Program-made: the position numbers and the translations under genes
The notes under the pieces: model-generated
Databases searched by the model: none
Told to the model about the DNA's origin: nothing
The model's input: only the letters and a program-made list of their open reading frames with translations
Shown here: in pieces, positions 1 through 6,978 of the stretch
How the letters are laid out: the number at the start of each line of letters is the position of its first letter
How positions within the stretch are numbered: the first letter of the stretch is position 1
Assembly: GCA_003558145.1 (NCBI GenBank)
Contig: PWMP01000126.1
Coordinates: 1-17,069 of the forward strand
Direction of reading: 5' to 3'
DNA: 17,069 bases
DNA from: Elusimicrobiota bacterium
Lineage (GTDB): Bacteria; CG03; SLGR01; PWQF01

Positions 1-402
1 AGAAAAATATATGGAGCCGAAGAACTGCTTATGGCTCTTCTGGAGAAAGACCCTGCGGCGGTTGTAAGAGAAAATGCTGCGCTGGCTCTTGCCCAGTTCA
101 ATACAGCGGGAACTATTGCGGTTGCGCTCAGGGGCGCGCTTGAAGATAGAAATGCAATGGTCAGGATGAATGCTGCTTTGGCACTGGCAAAGTCAGACTC
201 TTCTGCCGGTGTTAGTACTGCGGTTGAGGGAATAAGTTCTTCGGATGCCAGGGTAAGGGCAGCCGCATGCCTTGTAATCGGCAAGGCTGGGCCCGAGAGA
301 TCAAGAATTTTTCTTGAGCGCGCGATGGACGATATTGATTCAAGAGTACGCAGAGCGGCGTTACAGGCGCTTGAGGAAATGAATCAAAGATTTGAAAGAT
401 GA
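1..402 (+). CDS. HEAT-repeat protein, C-terminal part (5' end outside window)
   Basis: The reading frame is open from base 1 without a stop, and the residues before the first ATG (position 31) already belong to a repeat (GAEELLMALL), so the gene very likely begins upstream. About four HEAT/PBS-lyase-like repeats of roughly 30 residues follow one another. Each has the pattern of a leucine/alanine-rich helix, an Asp-containing turn, then V-R-x-x-A-A-x-A-L, as in VVRENAALALA, MVRMNAALALA, RVRAAACLVIG and RVRRAALQALE. Such repeats form superhelical scaffolds for protein-protein binding; no catalytic motif is visible. The next gene, also made of HEAT repeats, follows 17 bases downstream and is probably co-transcribed. 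Specific function unknown. Confidence 0.8.
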   Translation, partial: RKIYGAEELLMALLEKDPAAVVRENAALALAQFNTAGTIAVALRGALEDRNAMVRMNAALALAKSDSSAGVSTAVEGISSSDARVRAAACLVIGKAGPERSRIFLERAMDDIDSRVRRAALQALEEMNQRFER

Positions 403-410
403 AGAATATA

Positions 411-415
411 GGAGG
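411..415 (+). promoter_or_regulatory. Shine-Dalgarno that decides the start of the second HEAT gene
   Basis: GGAGG at 411-415 lies four bases before the ATG at 420. An in-frame ATG at 399 has no comparable site in front of it. Starting at 420 also gives a clean signal peptide, so 420 is preferred. Confidence 0.6.
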
Positions 416-419
416 AAAA

Positions 420-1355
420 ATGATTTTAAAAATTTTATTGTTTAGCGCAGTATTTGCTGCTGCAGCATCTTCTGCTTACGCTGATGAAGATAGAACTGCT
501 CAGGCTATTGAAATGCTAAGTTCGCCTGAAATGTCTGTACGCAGGGAAGGGCTCAGGCAGCTTGGAGACATAAGAGATCCCGAAAGCGTTCCGGTGATAA
601 TAGATATGCTGCAAGACAGTGATGCATCGATACGTTCAGAGGCAGTAGATATTCTTGGTTCTTTAAGGTCGCGTGAAGCGGTAGACTCTATTATAGGTGT
701 ACTTGACGACCCGGACAGGAGCGTCAGAATAAATGCAGTTGTTGCTCTTGGTTTTATAAGAGACCGCCGGGCGGTTCCTGCTATAGTAGAAAGATTGAAG
801 GACGACGGTAATGTTGGGGTCAGAATAAGTGCGGCGCAGGTGTTGGGGCTCTTAGGAGATGTGCAGGCTGTCCAGCCGCTTATAGAAGCTCTTGAGAAAG
901 CTGAAGACAGCAGGATAAGAGCGCAGGCTGCGAGATCCCTGGGGCGTCTCGGTGAGGAAGATGCTGCGTCGGCGGTTGCCGAAAGGGCTGCTGACAGTGA
1001 CGAAAATTTAAATGTCAGAATTTATTCTGCGGAAACTTTGGGTGACTTTAGAACCTCGGAAAGCGAAAGAACGCTTAAAGATCTCATAAAGGAAGAAAAT
1101 ATGGAACTTGCCGTAACTGCAGCTGCATCACTTGGCAAGCACGGTATAACGGATGGTTTGGATATTGTTCTTGAATCTATGGACTCTGAAAATGTGGATA
1201 TCCGGCGCCGCGCCATCGCCGCCCTGGTAGATATAGGAGAGAAAACACCTGCAATAGAAGAAGCTGTAAAAAAAGCCCTGGATGATGATGACGTCCGGAT
1301 CCGCAATAGAGCAGAATTTGTTGCAAGAATCCTTAACATAGAACTGCCGGAGTAA
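420..1355 (+). CDS. Exported HEAT-repeat protein
   Basis: This 311-residue protein starts with a basic/hydrophobic segment MILKILLFSAVFAAAASS followed by AYA-DE, a classical Sec signal peptide with a likely cleavage after AYA. The mature protein is therefore probably periplasmic. Nearly all the rest is HEAT/PBS-lyase-like repeats of about 31 residues with recurring D-x-x-x-x-V-R-x-x-A-A-x-x-L-G units (for example SVRINAVVALG, GVRISAAQVLG, RIRAQAARSLG). About eight or nine repeats are visible and no enzymatic domain is attached. An in-frame ATG at 399 would add seven residues and overlap the previous stop, but the GGAGG at 411 favours 420. It may be a periplasmic scaffold or an adaptor in envelope processes; its partner is unknown. 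Its relation to the downstream catabolic genes is only positional. Confidence 0.85.
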   Translation: MILKILLFSAVFAAAASSAYADEDRTAQAIEMLSSPEMSVRREGLRQLGDIRDPESVPVIIDMLQDSDASIRSEAVDILGSLRSREAVDSIIGVLDDPDRSVRINAVVALGFIRDRRAVPAIVERLKDDGNVGVRISAAQVLGLLGDVQAVQPLIEALEKAEDSRIRAQAARSLGRLGEEDAASAVAERAADSDENLNVRIYSAETLGDFRTSESERTLKDLIKEENMELAVTAAASLGKHGITDGLDIVLESMDSENVDIRRRAIAALVDIGEKTPAIEEAVKKALDDDDVRIRNRAEFVARILNIELPE

Positions 1356-1379
1356 GAGAGGTAAGGAAAGGATCTGTAA

Positions 1380-2696
1380 ATGACAGTACTTATTGAAGGG
1401 GGAACCGTTGTCACAATGGGCCGCCGTGGCCGTGTTATTAATCCCGGCTCTGTTGTAATAGAAGGAAAAAACATAAAGGAAATAGGGGAAACGGATGAAT
1501 TAAAATTAAAATATAAGCAGGCAGATATAATTTATGCCCGTCGCAAAGTGATAATGCCCTCTTTTATTAATGCACATCATCACCTTTATTCTACATTTGC
1601 CCGGGGGTTGACGGTTCCGGGGCCTGCTCCCAAAAATTTTTCCGAAATACTGGAAAAGCTCTGGTGGAAACTTGACAAAGCTCTTTTTGGGGAAGCTATT
1701 TATTATTCATCTCTTGTCCCTCTCATGGAGTGTATAAGGCATGGGGTGACCCATATAGTAGACCATCATGAAAGTCAGTCTTACCAGATAGGCAGTCTGG
1801 ACGAGATAAGCCGCGCGGTTGAAGAAACAGGCATAATGGCAGTTTTATGCCTTGGTGCTTCTGATAGATATGGCAAAGGAGTAAGGGGCCTTGAAGAAAA
1901 CGAGCGTTTTTTAAGAAAGAAAAAAGACTGCATAAAAGGAATGGTAGGCCTGCACGCGTCTTTTACGGTTTCGGAAAAAACACTGAAAAGGAGCGCAGAA
2001 ATTGCAGAAGATTTTAAGTGTGGAATTCATGTGCACTGTTGCGAGGCTCTGGAAGACGGGAAAAAAACCCGCGAAAAATATTCAAAAGGAGTTGTGGAAA
2101 GATTTCGGGACGCTGGAATACTTAACGAAAAAACCCTTTTGATTCATGGTGTTCATTTAAGCGGGGAGGAAATGAATATTATAAAAGAGTCGGGTGCATC
2201 GGTTATTCATAACCCTGAAAGCAATATGAATAACGCTGTAGGTTATGCTAAAGTACTTGATATGATGCATAAAGGGATCAGGGTTGGACTGGGGACGGAT
2301 GGAATGAGCTCGGATATGCTGTCTCAGATGCGAGCCGCTTTTCTGCTGGCAAGGAATGAGTACAAAGATCCCAATGCAGCTTTTACTCAGGCTCCGGAAA
2401 TGCTTTTAAGTAATAATCCTAAGATTTTAAGAGATATTACAGGATGGGATGCCGGAGAAATCGCACCCGGAAATTCCGCCGACATAGCGATAATAGATTA
2501 TGATCCCGCCACGCCGCTCAATGAAAATAATTTTATGGGGCATCTTTTGTTTGGTATGATTTTTTCAGATGTTGACACAACTATATGTGGCGGGAAGACC
2601 GTTATGAGGCATAAAAAGATACTTACCGTAAACGAATCAGAAATTCTTGAGAAATGCAGGGAGATTTCAGAAAAAGTATGGGAGAATATCAAGTGA
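1380..2696 (+). CDS. ssnA: SsnA-type amidohydrolase (aminohydrolase)
   Basis: The 438-residue protein is an amidohydrolase-superfamily deaminase/hydrolase of the SsnA group, cytoplasmic and metal dependent. Visible motifs in order: the H-x-H metal pair in NAHHHLYS (His66, His68), the SsnA-like LWWKLDKAL and IVDHHES segments (about 94-132), HVHCCE (His219, Glu222), IHGVHL (His256) and GTDGMSSDM (Asp307). It ends with the usual composite beta-sandwich residues. Length matches E. coli SsnA closely. There ssnA sits in the gene cluster with ygeY, ygeW and carbamate kinase yqeA that is tied to anaerobic, molybdenum/selenium-linked purine breakdown. Here too a YgeY-like gene follows with a 4-base overlap. 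AAGGAAAGGA at 1363-1372 is the ribosome site. The exact substrate (an aminopurine or a ring-opened product) cannot be read from the sequence. Confidence 0.87.
   Translation: MTVLIEGGTVVTMGRRGRVINPGSVVIEGKNIKEIGETDELKLKYKQADIIYARRKVIMPSFINAHHHLYSTFARGLTVPGPAPKNFSEILEKLWWKLDKALFGEAIYYSSLVPLMECIRHGVTHIVDHHESQSYQIGSLDEISRAVEETGIMAVLCLGASDRYGKGVRGLEENERFLRKKKDCIKGMVGLHASFTVSEKTLKRSAEIAEDFKCGIHVHCCEALEDGKKTREKYSKGVVERFRDAGILNEKTLLIHGVHLSGEEMNIIKESGASVIHNPESNMNNAVGYAKVLDMMHKGIRVGLGTDGMSSDMLSQMRAAFLLARNEYKDPNAAFTQAPEMLLSNNPKILRDITGWDAGEIAPGNSADIAIIDYDPATPLNENNFMGHLLFGMIFSDVDTTICGGKTVMRHKKILTVNESEILEKCREISEKVWENIK
2680..2684 (+). promoter_or_regulatory. Shine-Dalgarno inside ssnA that supports a GTG start for the YgeY-like gene
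   Basis: GGGAG at 2680-2684 is eight bases before GTG at 2693, which overlaps the ssnA stop as GTGA. In-frame ATGs at 2654 and 2678 would give longer overlaps and have worse-placed purine runs. Confidence 0.5.
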
Positions 2697-3769
2697 AAGG
2701 TCACAGTGATTTTTTGAGAAAAATTGTAAAAATTCCATCCCTGTCCGGACAGGAGGAAGCTGTCGCCCGGGCCGTTAAACTTGAAATGGAAAAGCTGGGA
2801 TATGATAAAATAATAACATCCGGCGGCAATGTTTGCGGCATAAGAGGAAAAGGTAAAGTTAAAATTCTGTATGATGCTCATATGGATGTGGTGGAACCCG
2901 GAAACGAATGGGAAACAGACCCCTACGGAGCAGTTGAAAAAGACGGTTTTTTATACGGACGTGGTGCCTGTGACGACAAAGGTTCTATATCCGCAATGGT
3001 TTACGGAGCAGCGGCAGCGGATGTTACAGGTGTTACGTTATATGTTTTGGCAAGCGTTCGCGAGGAGGTGAGCGAAGGAAACGGGTTAAAAGATTTTTTT
3101 CAGCGTTCGGACATAAAACCTGATTTTATAATAATAGGTGAGCCGTCAAGGCTTATGGTAGCAAGGGGAAACCGGGGCCGGCTGGGAGTCAGGATAGACG
3201 TTAAAGGGCGGTCCTCGCACGCCAGCAGGCCGCAGGACGGCGAGAACGCAATATACCGTGCCATGAAAATAGCTGAAAGAATAAAAAAAATTAATAAAAA
3301 AACTTCAGGAGACACTGTATCTGTAACAAAAATAGAAACACCGAATAAAAATATAAATGTAATACCTGAAATGTGCAGTATATATTGTGATTACCGTTCT
3401 GCTCCCGGAAGAACGGAAGAGGAAATACTGGATAAATTTCACTCTTTTATAGAAGAACGGGATAAAATTAAAGTAATTAAAAAATATTTTAAACCCTGGA
3501 GTTTAGAAGAGAAGCATCCGCTTATTTCTGCCGGGATGAAATGCCGCCGGGAAATATTGGGTGAGGCTCCTTCAATAATATGGATTTTCTGCACAAACGG
3601 GACATATACGGCCGGAGAACTTGGTATTCCTACAATGGGTTTCGGCCCGGGAGAAGAAAGACAGTGCCACAGCGCAGGTGAAAAAGTAGAGTTAAAACAG
3701 CTGGATGATGCCGTTAAGTTTTTTTCGGGGCTGCCTGCATTTATCCGAAGGGAAGCTGAAAACAAATGA
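2693..3769 (+). CDS. ygeY: YgeY-type M20 metallohydrolase
   Basis: A 358-residue M20/M28-clan zinc hydrolase of the group called YgeY family selenium-metabolism-linked hydrolase. Metal ligands are in the expected order: His63 in DAHMD, Asp94 in GACDDKG, catalytic Glu124 and ligand Glu125 in REEVSEGNG, Glu150 in IGEPS, and the last His in the QCHSAGEK segment near the C-terminus. GNRGRLGVRIDVKG opens the lid/dimerisation domain as in E. coli YgeY. In E. coli, ygeY lies beside ygeW and the hydantoinase gene hyuA, so an amide/ureide hydrolysis step is likely; peptidase activity is not implied. GTG at 2693 is chosen because it overlaps the ssnA stop by four bases and has GGGAG eight bases upstream; ATG at 2654 is an alternative adding 13 residues. 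The next gene starts in an ATGA overlap, indicating one transcription unit. Confidence 0.82.
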   Translation: MKGHSDFLRKIVKIPSLSGQEEAVARAVKLEMEKLGYDKIITSGGNVCGIRGKGKVKILYDAHMDVVEPGNEWETDPYGAVEKDGFLYGRGACDDKGSISAMVYGAAAADVTGVTLYVLASVREEVSEGNGLKDFFQRSDIKPDFIIIGEPSRLMVARGNRGRLGVRIDVKGRSSHASRPQDGENAIYRAMKIAERIKKINKKTSGDTVSVTKIETPNKNINVIPEMCSIYCDYRSAPGRTEEEILDKFHSFIEERDKIKVIKKYFKPWSLEEKHPLISAGMKCRREILGEAPSIIWIFCTNGTYTAGELGIPTMGFGPGEERQCHSAGEKVELKQLDDAVKFFSGLPAFIRREAENK

Positions 3770-4737
3770 TTATGAAAATGATAATAGCGTTTATATTATT
3801 ATTTACGCCTGCAGTTATTTCTTTAGCTGCCGAAGGTGTTAAATTTGTAGGAGAACTTCCTGCCCCCGGTGAATATTCACTTTTTGCCGGCGGTGGCTGG
3901 GACGGAAACTGGTACGTAGGTTATACGCAGAAGTGGGTTGCGGTCTTGCCCCCCGTTGATACGCAGGGATATGAGAGGGCTTTTGCCGGTGCGTGTCTTG
4001 GCCGGGCCAAAACACTTGGCCAAATGAGAGAAGTAATAAAAATAATGGCCGAAGAGGAAGAGCTGTCTGTGCCGGAACTTCCGGAAAGGCCCGGCAGGAT
4101 AAAAATAGGGGTTTCAAATTCTATTGACAATATACCTTCCGGAAGTTTGCTCGCAGCTACGGATGAAATACCCCTGGAGGGTTCGCCTGTAGAAGCCTGG
4201 AGAGATGTAGGGGGAAGCAGGTGGTTTTTTACAGAAATAGATATTAACGATATCTCATCAGCGGCGGAAAATTTAGTTTTTCTTTTCAGAAATGACAGGT
4301 TTCTTGACACAACGGCCGTTGCGCCGATTCTTGCTGCAGGAATAGGTTCCGGGGAGGACGAGAACACTTATATAATAAAAGATAACGGAGAAAAATCCGT
4401 TATAAGGTATTTTAAGCCTGCAATAGCCATAAAACTGGTAGAAGCCGACAGCCCGGAGCCTTTTATCGAGATTAGCGAATTTAAAAGGCACCCGCATATA
4501 GCAGCCGCTCACAGCGTTATTACCGATGTCAGAGGGGAGAATATAACAAGAGTATGGCTTGAAATAGACGATGGCAGCGGATGGAGAAAAACCGGGCATC
4601 CCCAACAGAATCCTCCTTACGATCTTATATTTGAGAATTCGCATCTTAATCCCGGGAACTACAAAATAAGGGCCGCGGCGGGAAATTGGTGGGAAAACGT
4701 TTCATATTCACAAGAAATAGAGCTTACAATAGATTGA
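3766..4737 (+). CDS. Unrecognised exported protein between the hydrolase and carbamoyltransferase genes
   Basis: I do not recognise this 323-residue protein. The N-terminus MIMKMIIAFILLFTPAVISLAAEG is a Sec signal peptide, so the product is probably periplasmic or outer-membrane associated. The first mature part contains a Gly/Trp-rich stretch (GGGWDGNWYVGYTQKW). The last about 90 residues, with RVWLEIDDGSGWRK and LNPGNYKIRAAAGNWWENVS, read like an Ig/fibronectin-III-type beta-sandwich module; this is inferred from the alternating pattern only. It starts in an ATGA overlap with the YgeY-like gene and ends just before the promoter of the carbamoyltransferase genes. By position it could help capture a substrate, but nothing in the sequence proves this. 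Met at 3772 or 3778 are alternative starts. Confidence 0.7.
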   Translation: MIMKMIIAFILLFTPAVISLAAEGVKFVGELPAPGEYSLFAGGGWDGNWYVGYTQKWVAVLPPVDTQGYERAFAGACLGRAKTLGQMREVIKIMAEEEELSVPELPERPGRIKIGVSNSIDNIPSGSLLAATDEIPLEGSPVEAWRDVGGSRWFFTEIDINDISSAAENLVFLFRNDRFLDTTAVAPILAAGIGSGEDENTYIIKDNGEKSVIRYFKPAIAIKLVEADSPEPFIEISEFKRHPHIAAAHSVITDVRGENITRVWLEIDDGSGWRKTGHPQQNPPYDLIFENSHLNPGNYKIRAAAGNWWENVSYSQEIELTID

Positions 4738-4762
4738 CACTAAGGATTGTTTATGGTAGCAT
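4734..4762 (+). promoter_or_regulatory. Sigma70-like promoter for the carbamoyltransferase operon
   Basis: A perfect TTGACA (4734-4739), overlapping the preceding stop codon, is followed after 17 bases by TAGCAT (4757-4762, four of six matches to TATAAT). Initiation near 4769 would leave a leader of about 23 bases containing GGAG (4781-4784), seven bases before the ATG at 4792. This would let the carbamoyltransferase genes be expressed apart from ssnA/ygeY. Confidence 0.5.
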
Positions 4763-4791
4763 TAAAAGCATTAGTTTAGAGGAGAAATTGA

Positions 4792-5871
4792 ATGAAAAAT
4801 AACAATTTTAAGGGGCGGGACTGGCTTAAGCCTGAAATCGATTATTCACGGCAGGACTGGGAAAAGATTTTAGATTTGGCCTTCATGCTTAAAAAAAGAT
4901 TTGCCGCCGAAAAAGACACAACAAAAATACTTAAAGCCCAAACCCTTTTCACTATGTTTTTTAATCAGTCTTTGCGGACAAGAAGCACTTTTGATGCCGG
5001 CATCCAGCAGCTTGGCGGGTTCCACTGTTCACTTGAGCCGGGAAAAACATATACTCCCGCAAGAAAAGGCTTTGATATACCTTATAAAACCGAAAGGATA
5101 AAAGACGTAGCCGAGGTGCTAAGCCGCATAGGCGACGCTATTGCAATAAGAATGTACGGTCCTCCGGCCGGGTGGAACTATGGATTTGCCCATGCTACCA
5201 TGGAAGAGTTTGCCGAATATGCGGCTATCCCGATAATAAATATGGAGTGTGATAAATATCATCCGTGCCAGGCGCTTGCCGATATGATGACAGTGAAAGA
5301 AAAATTCGGCACATTTAAAGGAATTAAGATGACAATGTCTTTTGCCTATTCGGGTTCTATTGAAAAACCCAGGGCAGTTCCCCAAAGCGTAATACTGGCT
5401 GCAACTCTTATGGGTATGGATGTAACCCTGTCCCATCCCGAAGGATACGATCTGGATGAGCAGGTTATTTCAAAATGCGAAGAATACTCAAGGCAGAATA
5501 GTTCGGGGTTCAGAATAATTAATGATTTTAATAAAGGATTTGAAGGAGCTCACGTAGTATATCCAAAGGCCTGGGGCGCGCATGCCTGCTTTAATTATTT
5601 TGACCCCGAAACAGGAAAGAAAATAAAAGAACAGGACCACGCAGAAGCTAAACGGGTAAATGATCTGGCAAAAGGATGGATGACTACAAAGCAGCAGATG
5701 GAGCTTACTGATAAAAACGGTATTTATATGCACTGCCTGCCAGCTGACAGGGGGCAGGAAGTGACGGATGATGTGATAGACGGCCCGCAGTCTGTAGTGG
5801 TAGATGAAGCAGAAAACAGGCTTCATGCCCATAAAGCCGTAATGGCTCTTATAATGGGCGGTAATATTTAA
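4792..5871 (+). CDS. ygeW: Knotted carbamoyltransferase, YgeW-like
   Basis: A 359-residue aspartate/ornithine carbamoyltransferase-superfamily enzyme. Visible sites: carbamoyl-phosphate loop SLRTR (60-64), HPCQ (157-160), the Pro-rich segment SGSIEKPRAVPQ (187-198) where the knotted subfamily (YgeW, acetyl- and succinylornithine transcarbamylase) has its loop, HPEGYD (215-220), HCLP (314-317) and a DEAENRLHAHKA helix at the C-terminus. The Pro loop and the spacing after it are closer to E. coli YgeW (SPSYGKPLSVPQG) than to ordinary ornithine carbamoyltransferase, which has GDGNN there. YgeW is associated with anaerobic purine/ureide degradation, where running the reaction toward carbamoyl phosphate would feed carbamate kinase two genes downstream. 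Substrate unproven: a ureido acid is favoured, acetylcitrulline is an alternative. Confidence 0.82.
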   Translation: MKNNNFKGRDWLKPEIDYSRQDWEKILDLAFMLKKRFAAEKDTTKILKAQTLFTMFFNQSLRTRSTFDAGIQQLGGFHCSLEPGKTYTPARKGFDIPYKTERIKDVAEVLSRIGDAIAIRMYGPPAGWNYGFAHATMEEFAEYAAIPIINMECDKYHPCQALADMMTVKEKFGTFKGIKMTMSFAYSGSIEKPRAVPQSVILAATLMGMDVTLSHPEGYDLDEQVISKCEEYSRQNSSGFRIINDFNKGFEGAHVVYPKAWGAHACFNYFDPETGKKIKEQDHAEAKRVNDLAKGWMTTKQQMELTDKNGIYMHCLPADRGQEVTDDVIDGPQSVVVDEAENRLHAHKAVMALIMGGNI

Positions 5872-5909
5872 TAATTTATAATTAATTGTTTTTAAAGAGG
5901 ATTACATAA

Positions 5910-6929
5910 ATGATTAAAATGAACTTGAAAGGAAAAGACCTCATAACAACTCAGGATTGGGAAGTTGAGGAACTTATGCAGGCGCTGGAACTTGCCGAAG
6001 AAATGAAGAAAAAAAGATTTTCCCCTGAGTTTACCTGCATACTTCAAAACAAAAGTTTTCTTATGTTCTTTTATAACCCCTCAGTCCGCACCCGACAGTC
6101 TTTTGAGATAGCTGCTACAGAGCTTGGAGGGCATGCTCTTTTCCTTGAACCTAAGACTATGAGACTAAAAAGCAAAAAAACAGCCGGGGAAACAATAGAA
6201 GACGCTGCAAAAGTAATGGACAGATACGGATGCGGACTGGGTATACGTATACTTGAGGACAAGATAAACGCTTACGGAGAAGGAGAAAACATAATCAGGG
6301 AATATGCAGAACATTGCAACATACCCGTTATCAGCATGGCCCACGACAAATACCATCCCTGCCAGGGACTTGCCGATGTTATGGGATACCGAAAGCATAC
6401 CGGTAATGATTTGAAAGGCAAAACAATACTGCATACCTGGGGCCACGGCGCTCTTGCCCGCTCTCATTGTTCACTGCAGGAGAGTATGCTTATATGTTCC
6501 AGGCTGGGAATGAATGTCCGTCTGGCACATCCGGAAGGGTATGCCCTTGAAGAAGATGTAATTAATACTGTGCAGAAAAATTGCTCTGAAAATGGATCTG
6601 AATTTTCAAAAACCGATGACGCTGTTCAGGCATACAAAGGCGCTGATATCGTTTATTCAAGAAACTGGATGAGTGAAAAAGCTTATGAGGGGGGAGAATT
6701 AAATAAACAAAAAGAAGTAGAAAAGGCTCTTAAGTTGACCGACTGGATATGTGACGAGAAAAAAATGAAAATTTCTAATAACGCGCTTTTTTCTCACCCC
6801 ATGCCTGTGGACAGGGGCCATGAAGTTACCGATGGAGTAGCCTCCGGCAGCCGCTCCATAATATATGACATAGCTGAAAACAGGCTGCATGTACAAAAGG
6901 CGGTTATGGCTCTTACTATGTCAGACTGA
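5910..6929 (+). CDS. Second knotted-type carbamoyltransferase paralogue
   Basis: A 339-residue paralogue of the preceding enzyme, 38 bases downstream with an AAAGAGGA ribosome site. It has SVRTR (58-62), a MRLKSKKTAGETIEDAAKV segment, HPCQ (149-152), TWGHGALARSH (176-186) at the knot position, HPEGY, and HPMP (296-299) in place of HCLP, followed by DRGHEVTDG and IAENRLHVQKA. The segment after HPCQ resembles N-acetylornithine transcarbamylase (TWTYHP...) more than YgeW. Replacement of the Cys-Leu pair at the substrate end suggests a different carbamoyl acceptor from gene one; aspartate carbamoyltransferases also have HPLP here, but the rest is not an aspartate enzyme. Likely cytoplasmic. Acetylornithine carbamoyltransferase is an alternative call if the organism makes arginine that way. 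Confidence 0.78.
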   Translation: MIKMNLKGKDLITTQDWEVEELMQALELAEEMKKKRFSPEFTCILQNKSFLMFFYNPSVRTRQSFEIAATELGGHALFLEPKTMRLKSKKTAGETIEDAAKVMDRYGCGLGIRILEDKINAYGEGENIIREYAEHCNIPVISMAHDKYHPCQGLADVMGYRKHTGNDLKGKTILHTWGHGALARSHCSLQESMLICSRLGMNVRLAHPEGYALEEDVINTVQKNCSENGSEFSKTDDAVQAYKGADIVYSRNWMSEKAYEGGELNKQKEVEKALKLTDWICDEKKMKISNNALFSHPMPVDRGHEVTDGVASGSRSIIYDIAENRLHVQKAVMALTMSD

Positions 6930-6963
6930 TTTTGAAACGAATTTTAAAAATTTGCATCAGTTT

Positions 6964-6971
6964 AAAGGAGG
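6964..6971 (+). promoter_or_regulatory. Strong Shine-Dalgarno fixing the carbamate kinase start
   Basis: AAAGGAGG lies seven bases before the ATG at 6979. The same frame is open farther upstream to an ATG at 6889 inside the previous gene, but that start would add 30 residues absent from the carbamate kinase family. Confidence 0.8.
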
Positions 6972-6978
6972 AAAGGTT

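Noticed and set aside
1022..1474. Long minus-strand open frame of 150 codons across the HEAT gene and ssnA start.
   Set aside because: Ser/Arg/Ile-rich translation without any motif, antisense to repeat codons, and it crosses a gene boundary; a shadow of the plus-strand genes.
2654..2692. ATG at 2654 (or 2678) as the start of the YgeY-like gene.
   Set aside because: Possible but less likely: 43- or 19-base overlap with ssnA and poorer ribosome-site spacing than GTG 2693. The family's conserved part begins after this point in either case.
3100..3765. Minus-strand open frames opposite the YgeY-like gene.
   Set aside because: Translations show no recognisable domains and mirror the codon bias of the sense gene.
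6889..6978. Upstream ATG at 6889 in the frame of carbamate kinase.
   Set aside because: It lies within the previous carbamoyltransferase gene and adds residues not found in the kinase family; AAAGGAGG marks ATG 6979.
6930..6978. AT-rich bases between the second carbamoyltransferase and carbamate kinase as a terminator or promoter.
   Set aside because: No stable stem with a T tract and no convincing -35/-10 pair; only the Shine-Dalgarno is clear.
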